Positions 1 through 6,604 of a stretch of 12,046 nt of DNA are shown piece by piece. This DNA is from JANXQE01 sp035651635. Lineage in GTDB: Bacteria; Verrucomicrobiota; Verrucomicrobiia; Limisphaerales; UBA8199. How positions within the stretch are numbered: position 1 is the stretch's first letter; the number at the start of each line of letters is the position of its first letter. The position numbers and the translations under genes are program-made. The stretch is taken from NCBI GenBank assembly GCA_035651635.1, contig DASRFK010000213.1, positions 1-12,046 on the forward strand. The letters run 5' to 3'. The notes beneath the pieces were generated by a model. It was not told the DNA's origin and searched no databases. It saw only the letters and a program-made list of their open reading frames with translations.

Positions 1-1
1 T

Positions 2-1225
2 GGCCGGGGCGCGCAAACAAACCTCGACCTGACCCGCTACGTGCCGGCGCAGATCCGCGAGACCGGCGGCGAATGCGTGAACTGTCACATGCCGCAGACG
101 GTTTACATGCAGCGGCATTGGCGTCACGATCACGGATTTACCATCCCCGATCCGCTGCTGACCAAACGGGCCGGTGTACCCAATGCCTGTAACCGTTGTC
201 ACCGGGACAAAGGGGCCGACTGGGCTTTGAAATGGTGCGGCGATTGGTATGGCGCGAAAATGGACCGGCCATCACGTCAACGCGCGCTTCAAGTCGCCGC
301 CGCGCGCCGAGGCGATGCGGCGGCACAGCCGGGATTGCTTGCTATGCTGGCCACGAACGAAATTGGCTATTGGCGCGCGGCCGCAGCCGCGTTGCTCGGG
401 GCGTGGGTGAACGAAAGCAGGGTCCAGGAGGCGCTGTCGGATGGCCTGCGCGATAGTAATCCTTTGGTGCGCCTCGAGTGCGTCCGCGCGCTGGAACTCG
501 CGCTGCAAGAACCAGGCGTTCCCCAGGCATTAAGCCGCAGACTAAGCGACCCGAGCAGGGCTGTCCGGGTGACCGCTGCGTGGGCGCTTCGCGATAATCT
601 CGACCTTTCCACTGCGGCTGGGGCCGATCTGCAGCAGTGCCTGGCCGTTAATGCAGATCAACCGGCCGGCCAGATGCAATTGGGCGCCTTCGCCCTGGCT
701 CGCGGTGACGCAGCAAAAGCGGTCAGCCATTACCAAAAAGCCATCGAATGGGATCCCGGTTCGGCGCCCCTGCGCCACGATTACGCGGTGCTCCTGGCCG
801 GATTGCATCGCACGCAAGCGGCGCTCGAACAGTTGCAGGCCGCTTGCCGTTTGGAGCCCGCCAACGCTGAGTTTCAATATAGTCTCGCCCTGGCCTGGAA
901 CGAGGTGGGGCAAACCACGAACACGATCGACTCCCTGGAAGCCGCCGTGCGGTTGGATCCCAACTTTGCCCGGGCATGGTACAACCTTGGATTGGCCCTC
1001 CAATCAGCCGGACGACCCGTGGAGGCATTGGATGCACTCGTGCGAGCCGAGTCGGCCGACAGCGCCGATCCTCGACCTCCTTATGCCCGCGCGACAATCC
1101 TGGCCCAATTGGAGAGATGGAGCGATGCGCAAAAAGCGGCGCGCCGCGCGCTGGAGATCCAGCCCAACCTCGAGGCAGCCCGTGAACTGTTGCGCAATAT
1201 CGAAGCGGAAGGGGCCAGCAGGTAA
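2..1225 (+). CDS. Multihaem c-type cytochrome / HEAT / TPR fusion protein (5' partial)
   Basis: The reading frame is open to the left edge, so the true start lies outside the window; the GTG at 41 is only an internal candidate. Two CxxCH haem-attachment motifs are visible, CVNCH at bases 74-88 and CNRCH at 188-202, joined by a His-rich stretch (RHWRHDHGF) and PNACNRCH, as in cytochrome c554-like domains. About 110 residues of Ala/Leu/Arg-rich helical pairs follow (about bases 290-600), which resemble HEAT repeats. The C-terminal half (about 650-1200) holds roughly five TPR units with WYNLGLAL-type and A..DP-type signatures. Haem attachment implies an exported, periplasmic protein. A role in electron transfer with protein-protein docking by the repeats is inference; no substrate can be named. 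The stop TAA at 1223-1225 is followed at once by the left arm of a long inverted repeat. Confidence 0.85.
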   Translation, partial: GRGAQTNLDLTRYVPAQIRETGGECVNCHMPQTVYMQRHWRHDHGFTIPDPLLTKRAGVPNACNRCHRDKGADWALKWCGDWYGAKMDRPSRQRALQVAAARRGDAAAQPGLLAMLATNEIGYWRAAAAALLGAWVNESRVQEALSDGLRDSNPLVRLECVRALELALQEPGVPQALSRRLSDPSRAVRVTAAWALRDNLDLSTAAGADLQQCLAVNADQPAGQMQLGAFALARGDAAKAVSHYQKAIEWDPGSAPLRHDYAVLLAGLHRTQAALEQLQAACRLEPANAEFQYSLALAWNEVGQTTNTIDSLEAAVRLDPNFARAWYNLGLALQSAGRPVEALDALVRAESADSADPRPPYARATILAQLERWSDAQKAARRALEIQPNLEAARELLRNIEAEGASR

Positions 1226-1228
1226 AAA

Positions 1229-1280
1229 CCCGAAGGCCGAAGGTCGAAGGCCGAAGGAAATCCGAAACCCGAAATCCGAA
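1229..1280 (+). repeat. Left 52-bp arm of inverted heptad repeat
   Basis: The arm begins 3 bp after the stop of the cytochrome/TPR gene. It is built of 7-bp units: CCGAAGG at 1230, 1237 and 1251, TCGAAGG at 1244, then after two A bases ATCCGAA, ACCCGAA, ATCCGAA (1260-1280). It matches the reverse complement of 1423-1474 at 50 of 52 positions. Confidence 0.85.
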
Positions 1281-1422
1281 AGGAAGGAACCCTAACTAAT
1301 TCAGGCGCAAAGAGGCGCAAAATAACCGAACAAATTCCGGTACTTTTCGCACGTAGAACAGGGTCTTCACCACCTGAGAACCTTTTCAGAACGTGATAAC
1401 TTGATAACAAACTCCCCAGCGA
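1281..1422. repeat. Spacer between inverted arms, with short tandem repeats
   Basis: This 142-bp spacer has no credible gene. It contains a 10-bp tandem pair, AGGCGCAAAG then AGGCGCAAAA (1303-1322), and an 8-bp tandem pair, GTGATAAC then TTGATAAC (1393-1408). The two flanking genes converge here (stops at 1225 and 1486), so no promoter is required. No stem followed by a T-run was found. Confidence 0.5.
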
Positions 1423-1474
1423 TTCGGATTTCGGAATTCGGATTTCCTTCGGCCTTCGACCTTCGGCCTTCGGG
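1423..1474 (-). repeat. Right 52-bp arm of inverted heptad repeat
   Basis: Reverse-complement partner of 1229-1280 with two adjacent mismatches in the middle heptad. It lies 11 bp beyond the stop of the minus-strand ThuA gene. Read on +, the units are CCTTCGG, which contain the C(UUCG)G tetraloop core when transcribed. Confidence 0.85.
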
Positions 1475-1485
1475 CTTCCCCCGGC

Positions 1486-2514
1486 CTACGGCCGACCTTT
1501 GGCATCGAGGTTCTTCTTCAAGTCCTCAGGTGTGACCTGGCTGACCACTCCGTCCGCCGGAACCTCGATTTTAGCGGTCCAAAGGATGGCATTCAACACG
1601 AGCTTGCGCACCTGATCGTTCCCCCAATTCTTGTGGTAATGGCCGCCGGTGAACCCAAAGCCACGGCCGCCATCCGGTCGCTCGTAAGCCCAAGCCATGT
1701 GTTGAACCTCTCCGTTGCGAACAGACTCGCGTACGGCCGGGTTGCCTTCATGCGGACCGTCCGAGCGGTTCATCGTGCTGGCCGGAGCGACCGCGTTTAA
1801 GATGGGCGTGACTCGTTCCATTCCGTCGCGGAAACGCATGTGGAAATACCACTCATCGAAGATCTTGAAGGGGTCAACGCCGCGCGTGATCGGATGCTTG
1901 GGGAGAGTCTGATAATCCGCGGTCCACGTCGGGTTGACCGACCAATTGATTTCGAAACAACCGCCAATCCAATCGAGAAATTCTTTTTCGCCGGCTTCTT
2001 TGGTGGGTTCTACCGCATAATGAATACAGACCAGGCCGACGCCTTTATCGATCAGATTTCTGACGGTCTGCAACCGATGATCGCGTAACAGCGGATGACC
2101 GCCGCCGCCATCGCTGTAGATCACCAGGGTCGCCGCGTCGGCAAAAGCGGATGAGGCATCTTCAGGCCAGCCATTGCTGTAAACAACCGAGCTGATGCCG
2201 GGCGTCTGGTCCAAACACGCTTTGAGCAGCAGGCATCCGGCGCGATGTTCGTGTTCGCCCGGGCCGTGACTGGGGGGGCCGGCGATGAAAACAATCTTCT
2301 TGGATTCGGCGGCGCTCATCGTGAAGCAGCTGAGGGCAAATATGAGAATAAAGCCCAGAACGGCGAACCACCCCGTTCGGAGTCCTGCCTTTGGACGGCA
2401 AGGTGTTCGTTGGGAAGCGCGCGTGTAAATTTGATTACTGCACAAAAGCTCTTGGGCCCGACCGGCTGAAGCCGGGACTCCGAACTGAGGGACTCGGAAA
2501 GATGTAGGCGACAT
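1486..2514 (-). CDS. Secreted ThuA-like domain protein
   Basis: A protein of 342 residues from the ATG at 2514. ThuA-like proteins (trehalose-utilisation family, PF06283) have a class I glutamine-amidotransferase-like fold and occur in many copies in Verrucomicrobia and Planctomycetes beside sugar-processing genes; the biochemical role is not settled. The domain spans about residues 72-318: IVFIAGPPSHGPGEHEH at the start, LVIYSDGGGGHPL, a GLVCIHYAVEP nucleophile-elbow-like strand, and GFGFTGGHYHKNW near the end. A hydrophobic segment (about 49-64) followed by SAA at 67-69 looks like a signal peptide, so export is likely. The start is uncertain: no good ribosome site precedes 2514, a TTG at 2445 is in frame, and the first ~46 codons include two intergenic-type repeats. 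It is probably last in a cluster with the DUF1080 gene, 113 bp upstream. Confidence 0.85.
   Translation of the reverse strand: MSPTSFRVPQFGVPASAGRAQELLCSNQIYTRASQRTPCRPKAGLRTGWFAVLGFILIFALSCFTMSAAESKKIVFIAGPPSHGPGEHEHRAGCLLLKACLDQTPGISSVVYSNGWPEDASSAFADAATLVIYSDGGGGHPLLRDHRLQTVRNLIDKGVGLVCIHYAVEPTKEAGEKEFLDWIGGCFEINWSVNPTWTADYQTLPKHPITRGVDPFKIFDEWYFHMRFRDGMERVTPILNAVAPASTMNRSDGPHEGNPAVRESVRNGEVQHMAWAYERPDGGRGFGFTGGHYHKNWGNDQVRKLVLNAILWTAKIEVPADGVVSQVTPEDLKKNLDAKGRP
2375..2398 (+). repeat. Diverged 24-bp half-site inside ThuA signal region
   Basis: Matches the window-wide half-site (core GGAGTCCCGCCTTTAGGCG) at about 20 of 24 positions. It is read in frame on the minus strand as about residues 40-46 of the ThuA protein, just before the hydrophobic segment, and adds Arg/Lys residues. 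Confidence 0.55.
2462..2485 (-). repeat. Half-site repeat in ThuA N-terminal codons
   Basis: Variant of the same half-site with CCGG ends (GGAGTCCCGGCTTCAGCCGG on the minus strand). It is translated as part of residues 10-18 (GVPASAG). It differs from the copy at 3502-3525 by one base and faces the copy at 2375-2398. Confidence 0.75.
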
Positions 2515-2627
2515 GAAACAGAGACGCCGGGAAGGCTTCCTTATTCAGTTTTGCGCTTCTTGCGCGCCTTCACGGCTGACCCGGATGGGAACGATTTGGG
2601 ACTCCTCGGACTCGTCCCTCCCACTGC

Positions 2628-3422
2628 TTATGGGCTATTGAGGAGTTTGATTCGGATGTTTTTGAATTGGGCCATCATGGGCGGCCCAGCGTGCAGTTGC
2701 AGCGCAATCAAGCCGCTCATCGCCCGTTTGGCTTCGCACTCGTCGGTCACATCAACCGTTTGCTTGCCATTGATGAACTGCTGCAGGTGATTTCCCTTGG
2801 CGATAATCACATAGTCATTCCAATCGCCTTTCTTCAGGGACGCTTCGATATCGGCGGCCTTCCCGACGGATCCGACCACCTCCTTCTTGTCATCCTTTGT
2901 CCACACGACTTTTTCCCCACGTAAGGCCATGATGCCACGCAGACGCTCCTCGTAAAGGATGCCGGTATAATTCGGGCCGGCTTCCATATCGGCCTGGTAA
3001 CCGCCCACTACCCAGTTGGCCGGGTCAAAGATGCGGCTGCGGTATTGCACTCCTGAATTGGCAAAGCCTTTGTCGTCGCCAGGAACGACTTTGAAAGAAC
3101 AGCGGAATTCAAAATCGCCCGGTGTCCCATTAGTCCAGATCAGGAAGGTGTTGCCTTTGGCCGGGTTCTCCGCCGTGGTTTGGCCGGTGATCGCTCCGTC
3201 TTTGACCGACCAAAGCTTCGGATTGCCATCCCAGCCAGTGAGATCTTTGCCGTTGAAAAGGCTCTGAAAGCCCTGCTCGGAATGGCGATCATCAATGAGC
3301 GTGGTTTGCCGTTGGACCTCGATCTGCTGCTGTGCTGGAATTTGAACAATCGCAGACCCGCACAACGCCAGAGCAACAAGTGTGCGCGTGATCCGGACGC
3401 GGCCCCCACGCGACGAGGACAC
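2628..3422 (-). CDS. Secreted DUF1080 / 3-keto-disaccharide hydrolase family protein
   Basis: A protein of 264 residues from a GTG at 3422. DUF1080 (PF06439) is a jelly-roll domain related to laminarinase-like lectin folds; members act on 3-keto-glycosides. The domain covers residues 51-262: GFQSLFNGKDLTGWDG, then LWSVKDGAITGQT, FEFRCSFKV, NSGVQYRSR, GGYQADME, GILYEER, WNDYVIIAKGN and the C-terminal IALQLHAGPPMMAQFKNIRI, all typical. A signal peptide is visible (RRxRITR-type charged start, hydrophobic 14-28, cleavage likely near IPA-QQ). The frame is open much further upstream to 3716, but that part overlaps the epimerase gene and the repeats at 3457-3525, so it is not counted as coding. TTG at 3434 is the alternative start. 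It lies between the epimerase and ThuA genes on the same strand. Confidence 0.87.
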   Translation of the reverse strand: MSSSRGGRVRITRTLVALALCGSAIVQIPAQQQIEVQRQTTLIDDRHSEQGFQSLFNGKDLTGWDGNPKLWSVKDGAITGQTTAENPAKGNTFLIWTNGTPGDFEFRCSFKVVPGDDKGFANSGVQYRSRIFDPANWVVGGYQADMEAGPNYTGILYEERLRGIMALRGEKVVWTKDDKKEVVGSVGKAADIEASLKKGDWNDYVIIAKGNHLQQFINGKQTVDVTDECEAKRAMSGLIALQLHAGPPMMAQFKNIRIKLLNSP

Positions 3423-3456
3423 CTGCCAGCCCAAGGGATCACTTGTCTGGGCTTCC

Positions 3457-3486
3457 TTATCCGTGTTTATCCTTGTCCATCTGTGG
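3457..3486. repeat. Tandem decamer repeat (three 10-bp units)
   Basis: Units TTATCCGTGT, TTATCCTTGT and CCATCTGTGG lie end to end in the gap between the epimerase and DUF1080 genes. Read on minus they give the pseudo-peptide HRWTRINTD, a known kind of artefactual N-terminus. Related units occur at 4593-4612. Confidence 0.7.
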
Positions 3487-3501
3487 TTAAAACGGCGTTT
3501 T

Positions 3502-3525
3502 CCGGCTAAAGCCGGGACTCCGAAC
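3502..3525 (-). repeat. Half-site repeat (CCGG-ended variant)
   Basis: Single copy of the 24-bp half-site, one base different from 2462-2485, located 13 bp beyond the stop of the epimerase gene. On its own it forms only a short internal stem (CCGGCT/AGCCGG), with no T-run beside it. Confidence 0.75.
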
Positions 3526-3538
3526 CGCTTTTGAGTTC

Positions 3539-4381
3539 TCATAAAATGCGCTGCAAAAATTTCAAGCCCTTGGTAGCGATCTCCTCGTTGGTCGGCTCGA
3601 ATTGTCGCCACACCGAGGCAGCCCGCGCGATGAGCTTGACGTGCGTGGCAAAGCCTTCGATCACAATATCTCCCTGGTAGCCGATATCTTTCAAGGCTTG
3701 GGCAATGCCGGTCCAATCAATGTGATCGTTTCCCGGCGTGCCACGGTCGCAACCGCAGGCGTGGATATGGGCGAGCAATTTGCCGGCTTTGCGGATCGCC
3801 TCGGCCTGGTTCTTTTCCTCGATATTCATGTGGAACGTATCGAGGTGAATCTTGAGCGCTGGGCTGCCCACGTCATTAACCATTTGAATGGCCTGATCGC
3901 AGGTATTGATGAAATCCGTTTCGAACCGGTTCAGCGGCTCCAGGCAGATTTGCTTGCCGAGACCCTCAGCATATTTGGAAGCTTCCTTGAGGTTCTTGAC
4001 GACCATCTTCCATTGCTTGCGGTACTCTCCACGCGGCACCATATCGGCTCGCCCCGTTTCGGAATAGATCGGCCCAATGAGGGACGGGCAATCGAGTTGC
4101 ACGGCCTGGTCTAAAAGGGTCTTGATGTACTTGAGCCCGATTTGCTGTTGTTTGGGCGAACCCCGCAGATCGCGGCTGGGGCCCATGCAGGCGCACACCG
4201 ATCCGCAGGTCAGTCCGACTTTGTCGAGTTCGCGCTTCACGTGCTTGGGGTCAATGTGCGCGGGATCCTCGATCGGAAGTTCAACCGTTTCAAACCCCCA
4301 GTCCTTGAATTGTTTGAATAGCTTGGTGCTTTTGTTGTTGAACGGGGAAGTGAAGAGGAAGGTGTTTAGGCCGAGTCTCAT
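3539..4381 (-). CDS. Ketose 3-epimerase-like TIM-barrel protein (AP_endonuc_2 family)
   Basis: A protein of 280 residues from the ATG at 4381, the start that gives the family's usual opening MRLGLNTFLF. An ATG at 4447 would add 22 unlikely residues; neither has a strong ribosome site. The fold is a xylose-isomerase-like TIM barrel (PF01261). The metal ligands of D-psicose 3-epimerase (E150, D183, H209, E244 in the Agrobacterium enzyme) fall here at E148, D181, H207 and E242, and its sugar-contact residues E156, H186, R215 at E154, H184, R213: all seven shifted by 2. Motifs: CLEPLNRFET, HLDTFHMNIEE, HIHACGCDRGTPG, IVIEGF. There is no signal peptide, so it acts in the cytoplasm. The DUF1080 and ThuA neighbours suggest work on keto-sugars, either as a C3 epimerase or a hydratase on a 3-keto-glycal; the sequence does not decide which. 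Confidence 0.88.
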   Translation of the reverse strand: MRLGLNTFLFTSPFNNKSTKLFKQFKDWGFETVELPIEDPAHIDPKHVKRELDKVGLTCGSVCACMGPSRDLRGSPKQQQIGLKYIKTLLDQAVQLDCPSLIGPIYSETGRADMVPRGEYRKQWKMVVKNLKEASKYAEGLGKQICLEPLNRFETDFINTCDQAIQMVNDVGSPALKIHLDTFHMNIEEKNQAEAIRKAGKLLAHIHACGCDRGTPGNDHIDWTGIAQALKDIGYQGDIVIEGFATHVKLIARAASVWRQFEPTNEEIATKGLKFLQRIL

Positions 4382-4500
4382 AGGTTTTAGTGAGGCTAGG
4401 CCGTCTTCACGGCGTGTCAAAACTTTTTGGGCCCCCATGGCCATCATTGGAACCGGGGATACAGCCGGCAGAGCCTCAGCTGAAGGGTAGATCGGGTTGA

Positions 4501-4522
4501 TTCGTTAAAACGTTAAAACGAA
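4501..4522. promoter_or_regulatory. Imperfect dyad with tandem CGTTAAAA in divergent gap
   Basis: Two tandem CGTTAAAA units (4503-4518) flanked by TTCGTT and AACGAA form a dyad matching at 18 of 22 positions. It lies between the divergent epimerase and CLC genes. It could be an operator for the sugar cluster or another repeat remnant. Confidence 0.3.
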
Positions 4523-4592
4523 GGGTCGCTTCCCCCATCCGTTCGGTTTCCTGAATTCGCATCGCCTTGAGGCCGCCCTGAACCTCATTGCT

Positions 4593-4612
4593 TTATCCAT
4601 GTTCATCCTGTT
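4593..4612. repeat. Decamer repeat, two units
   Basis: TTATCCATGT followed by TCATCCTGTT, the same family as 3457-3486. The ATG at 4599 inside it opens a long frame into the CLC gene, but this is judged to be a false start. Confidence 0.6.
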
Positions 4613-4671
4613 CGGTTTTGCAAGGCACCGACGGAAAGACGGGGCGGCGAACGTCGAGGCAAAAAACGGAG

Positions 4672-4698
4672 TTGTTTTATATCGTGTTACGATATACT
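4672..4698 (+). promoter_or_regulatory. Candidate sigma70-type promoter for the CLC gene
   Basis: TTGTTT (4672-4677) and TATACT (4693-4698) are separated by 15 bp, a little short for a consensus promoter. The start point would fall near 4705, about 26 bases before the ATG at 4731. The spacer is almost wholly occupied by a perfect dyad. Confidence 0.45.
4678..4696. promoter_or_regulatory. Perfect 19-bp inverted repeat, likely operator
   Basis: TATATCGT-GTT-ACGATATA has perfect 8-bp arms and a 3-base centre. It fills the spacer and overlaps the -10 hexamer of the candidate CLC promoter, the usual place for a repressor site. The form resembles sites of winged-helix dimers such as PadR-type regulators, but no regulator gene is present in the window. 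Confidence 0.5.
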
Positions 4699-4730
4699 AT
4701 CCCGCCTCGTTCAAAGCAGGGAAACGACCT

Positions 4731-6530
4731 ATGATTGGCAAAAATGAAACTGGCGATCGTCTGGCGGACTTTCGAACCGACACGCGGGTCGTCCTTCTAT
4801 CCGCGCTGGCGGTGCCGATCGGCCTGATCAGCGCCCTGGTGGCCAAAGGGCTGCTCTGGCTCATCGCCGCGATCACCAACCTGGCATTTTTTCTTCGGTT
4901 TTCGGCCAGCCCCGCGTTGCCACAGGACCATCATCTGGGCGGCTGGGTGGTGCTGGTCCCGGTGGCCGGCGCACTGTTGATTGGTTTGATGGCCCGCTAT
5001 GGCTCGGAAAAGATTCGCGGGCATGGCATTCCTGAGGCACTCGAAGCAATTCTCCTGGGGCGCAGTTTGATTCAGCCCAAGGTGGCGATCCTTAAACCGA
5101 TTTCCTCCGCAATTTCCATCGGGACGGGCGGCCCGTTTGGCGCGGAGGGACCGATTATTATGACGGGGGGCGCGTTTGGCTCAATTTTCGCGCAGTTGTT
5201 CCATTTGTCGGCGGCGGAGCGCAAAACGCTGCTGGTGGCCGGAGCGGCGGGTGGGATGGCGGCGGTATTTGCCACCCCAGTGGCCGCGGTGCTATTGGCG
5301 GTGGAACTGCTCTTGTTCGAGTGGAAACCTCGCAGCTTTATTCCGGTCGCCGTGGGTTCCCTGACCGCCGCGGCGTTTCGCGTGCCGCTGCTCGGGGTCG
5401 GTCCGATTTTTCCAGTGACCCCGCACGGTGCTTTGGGAGCAAGTGCTTTGGGAATGGCGTTGGCTGTCGGGCTTTTTGTTGGCTTGGGGTCATGCCTGCT
5501 GACGGCGCTGGTCTATTTTTGGGAAGATTTGTTCCAACGCGTGCCGCTGCACTGGATGTGGTGGCCGGCGGCTGGCGCGGTTGTGGTCGGCGTGGGAGGT
5601 TTAATTGATCCGCGGGTGCTGGGTGTCGGTTATGAAACCATTCACGCGCTGATGCGCGGCCAGCTGGTAGGCGCGACCCTCATTTCGTTGGTGCTGTTGA
5701 AAGCACTGGTTTGGTCCGTCGCGCTGGGCTCGGGCACTTCCGGCGGAGTGCTGGCGCCATTGCTGATTATGGGCGGAGCCCTGGGCGTGCTGCTGGGCCA
5801 GCTTAGCCCTGTGGGTGACGCCGGGTTATGGGGCCTGGTGGGCATGGCGGCCATGATGGGCGGCACCATGCGTTCTCCTCTGACCGGGATGGTTTTTGCC
5901 CTGGAACTGTCTCACGATTTGAATACGTTGCCGGCGTTGCTTATCGCATGCGTCGCCGCGCTCGGGGTGACGGTGCTACTGATGCGCCGTTCGATTCTGA
6001 CCGAGAAACTGGCCCGGCGGGGGCAACATATCGCCCGCGAGTACAGCGTGGATGTTTTTGAACTGATGCGTGTCGGCGAAGTGATGGATTCACAACCGCC
6101 CACCGTGCGGGCCGACACGACGATTTCGCAGCTGTCGGATTTGATCGCCCGGGGCGATAGCCCGGTCGCCCACAGGCAGGGCACACTGATCCTCGATTCG
6201 GACAACCAACTGCGCGGCATCATCACGCGCGGCGATCTTTTGCGCGCCTTGCAACAGGATCGGAGCGGTCAAGCGACGGTGTCGGAAGCCGGAAAATTGA
6301 AGCTAATTGTCACCTATCCCGACGAGCCGCTCCGCGACGCAGTGGAGAAGATGGTCAAAAATGACATTGGCCGGCTGCCGGTGGTAGCCCGGACCGACTC
6401 GCGGCAGGTGGTGGGGTACCTTGGCCGTTCGAGCATTTTGGCGGCGCGATTGCGGCAGCATCAGGAAGAAGAAGTTCGTGAGCGAGGAGCGATCGCGGCG
6501 ACCATCCTTCCGAACGGAGCCCGGCCATGA
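4731..6530 (+). CDS. CLC-family chloride channel/transporter with C-terminal CBS pair
   Basis: Inner-membrane anion channel or H+/anion exchanger, 599 residues. The ATG at 4731 has AGGGA eight bases upstream and follows a promoter-like site; the longer frame from 4599 would run through that promoter. CLC signatures in order: GHGIP (97-101), GPFGAEGP (134-141), FATPVAAVLLAVE (180-192), GSGTSGGVLAP (333-343) and RSPLTG (381-386). Two CBS domains follow, about 447-508 and 513-575; in other CLC proteins these can bind adenine nucleotides. The gating glutamate is present (E139), but the residue equivalent to E. coli proton Glu203 is Leu193, Ser107 is His98, Phe357 is Leu341 and Tyr445 is Leu423. 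Loss of the inner proton Glu would fit a channel, though some exchangers also lack it. The stop overlaps the start of a 21-residue peptide. Confidence 0.92.
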   Translation: MIGKNETGDRLADFRTDTRVVLLSALAVPIGLISALVAKGLLWLIAAITNLAFFLRFSASPALPQDHHLGGWVVLVPVAGALLIGLMARYGSEKIRGHGIPEALEAILLGRSLIQPKVAILKPISSAISIGTGGPFGAEGPIIMTGGAFGSIFAQLFHLSAAERKTLLVAGAAGGMAAVFATPVAAVLLAVELLLFEWKPRSFIPVAVGSLTAAAFRVPLLGVGPIFPVTPHGALGASALGMALAVGLFVGLGSCLLTALVYFWEDLFQRVPLHWMWWPAAGAVVVGVGGLIDPRVLGVGYETIHALMRGQLVGATLISLVLLKALVWSVALGSGTSGGVLAPLLIMGGALGVLLGQLSPVGDAGLWGLVGMAAMMGGTMRSPLTGMVFALELSHDLNTLPALLIACVAALGVTVLLMRRSILTEKLARRGQHIAREYSVDVFELMRVGEVMDSQPPTVRADTTISQLSDLIARGDSPVAHRQGTLILDSDNQLRGIITRGDLLRALQQDRSGQATVSEAGKLKLIVTYPDEPLRDAVEKMVKNDIGRLPVVARTDSRQVVGYLGRSSILAARLRQHQEEEVRERGAIAATILPNGARP

Positions 6531-6592
6531 TCCTGTTTTTCAAGCTGGCCCTCGCGGTGTCGTTCGGTTTAGTCATCCTGGCGCTGCTCTGA
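6527..6592 (+). CDS. Small hydrophobic peptide (21 aa), coupled to the CLC gene
   Basis: ATG at 6527 overlaps the CLC stop as ATGA (6527-6530), a classic translational-coupling arrangement, with GGAG about eight bases upstream (near 6515). The 21 codons encode one hydrophobic stretch opening MILFFKLALA and rich in Leu, Val, Ile and Ala, with a single Lys at position 6: long enough for one membrane-spanning helix. It ends at TGA 6590-6592, only 12 bp before the convergent murJ stop. No family is recognised. By analogy with KdpF-like accessory peptides it could bind or stabilise the CLC protein, but this is inference. A chance open frame of this length is possible. Confidence 0.5.
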   Translation: MILFFKLALAVSFGLVILALL

Positions 6593-6604
6593 ACGACCAT
6601 GGTG

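Noticed and set aside
2598..2618. GGGAC...GTCCC stem after the DUF1080 stop
   Set aside because: Only five base pairs with an 11-base loop and no T-run; could be chance.
3423..3716. Long N-terminal extension of the DUF1080 frame
   Set aside because: It overlaps the epimerase gene on the same strand and translates two repeat families; a normal signal peptide begins after 3422.
4599..4730. ATG at 4599 as start of the CLC protein
   Set aside because: It lies in a decamer repeat, has no ribosome site, and the extra 44 residues run through a promoter-like segment and a perfect dyad. The ATG at 4731 has AGGGA at good spacing.
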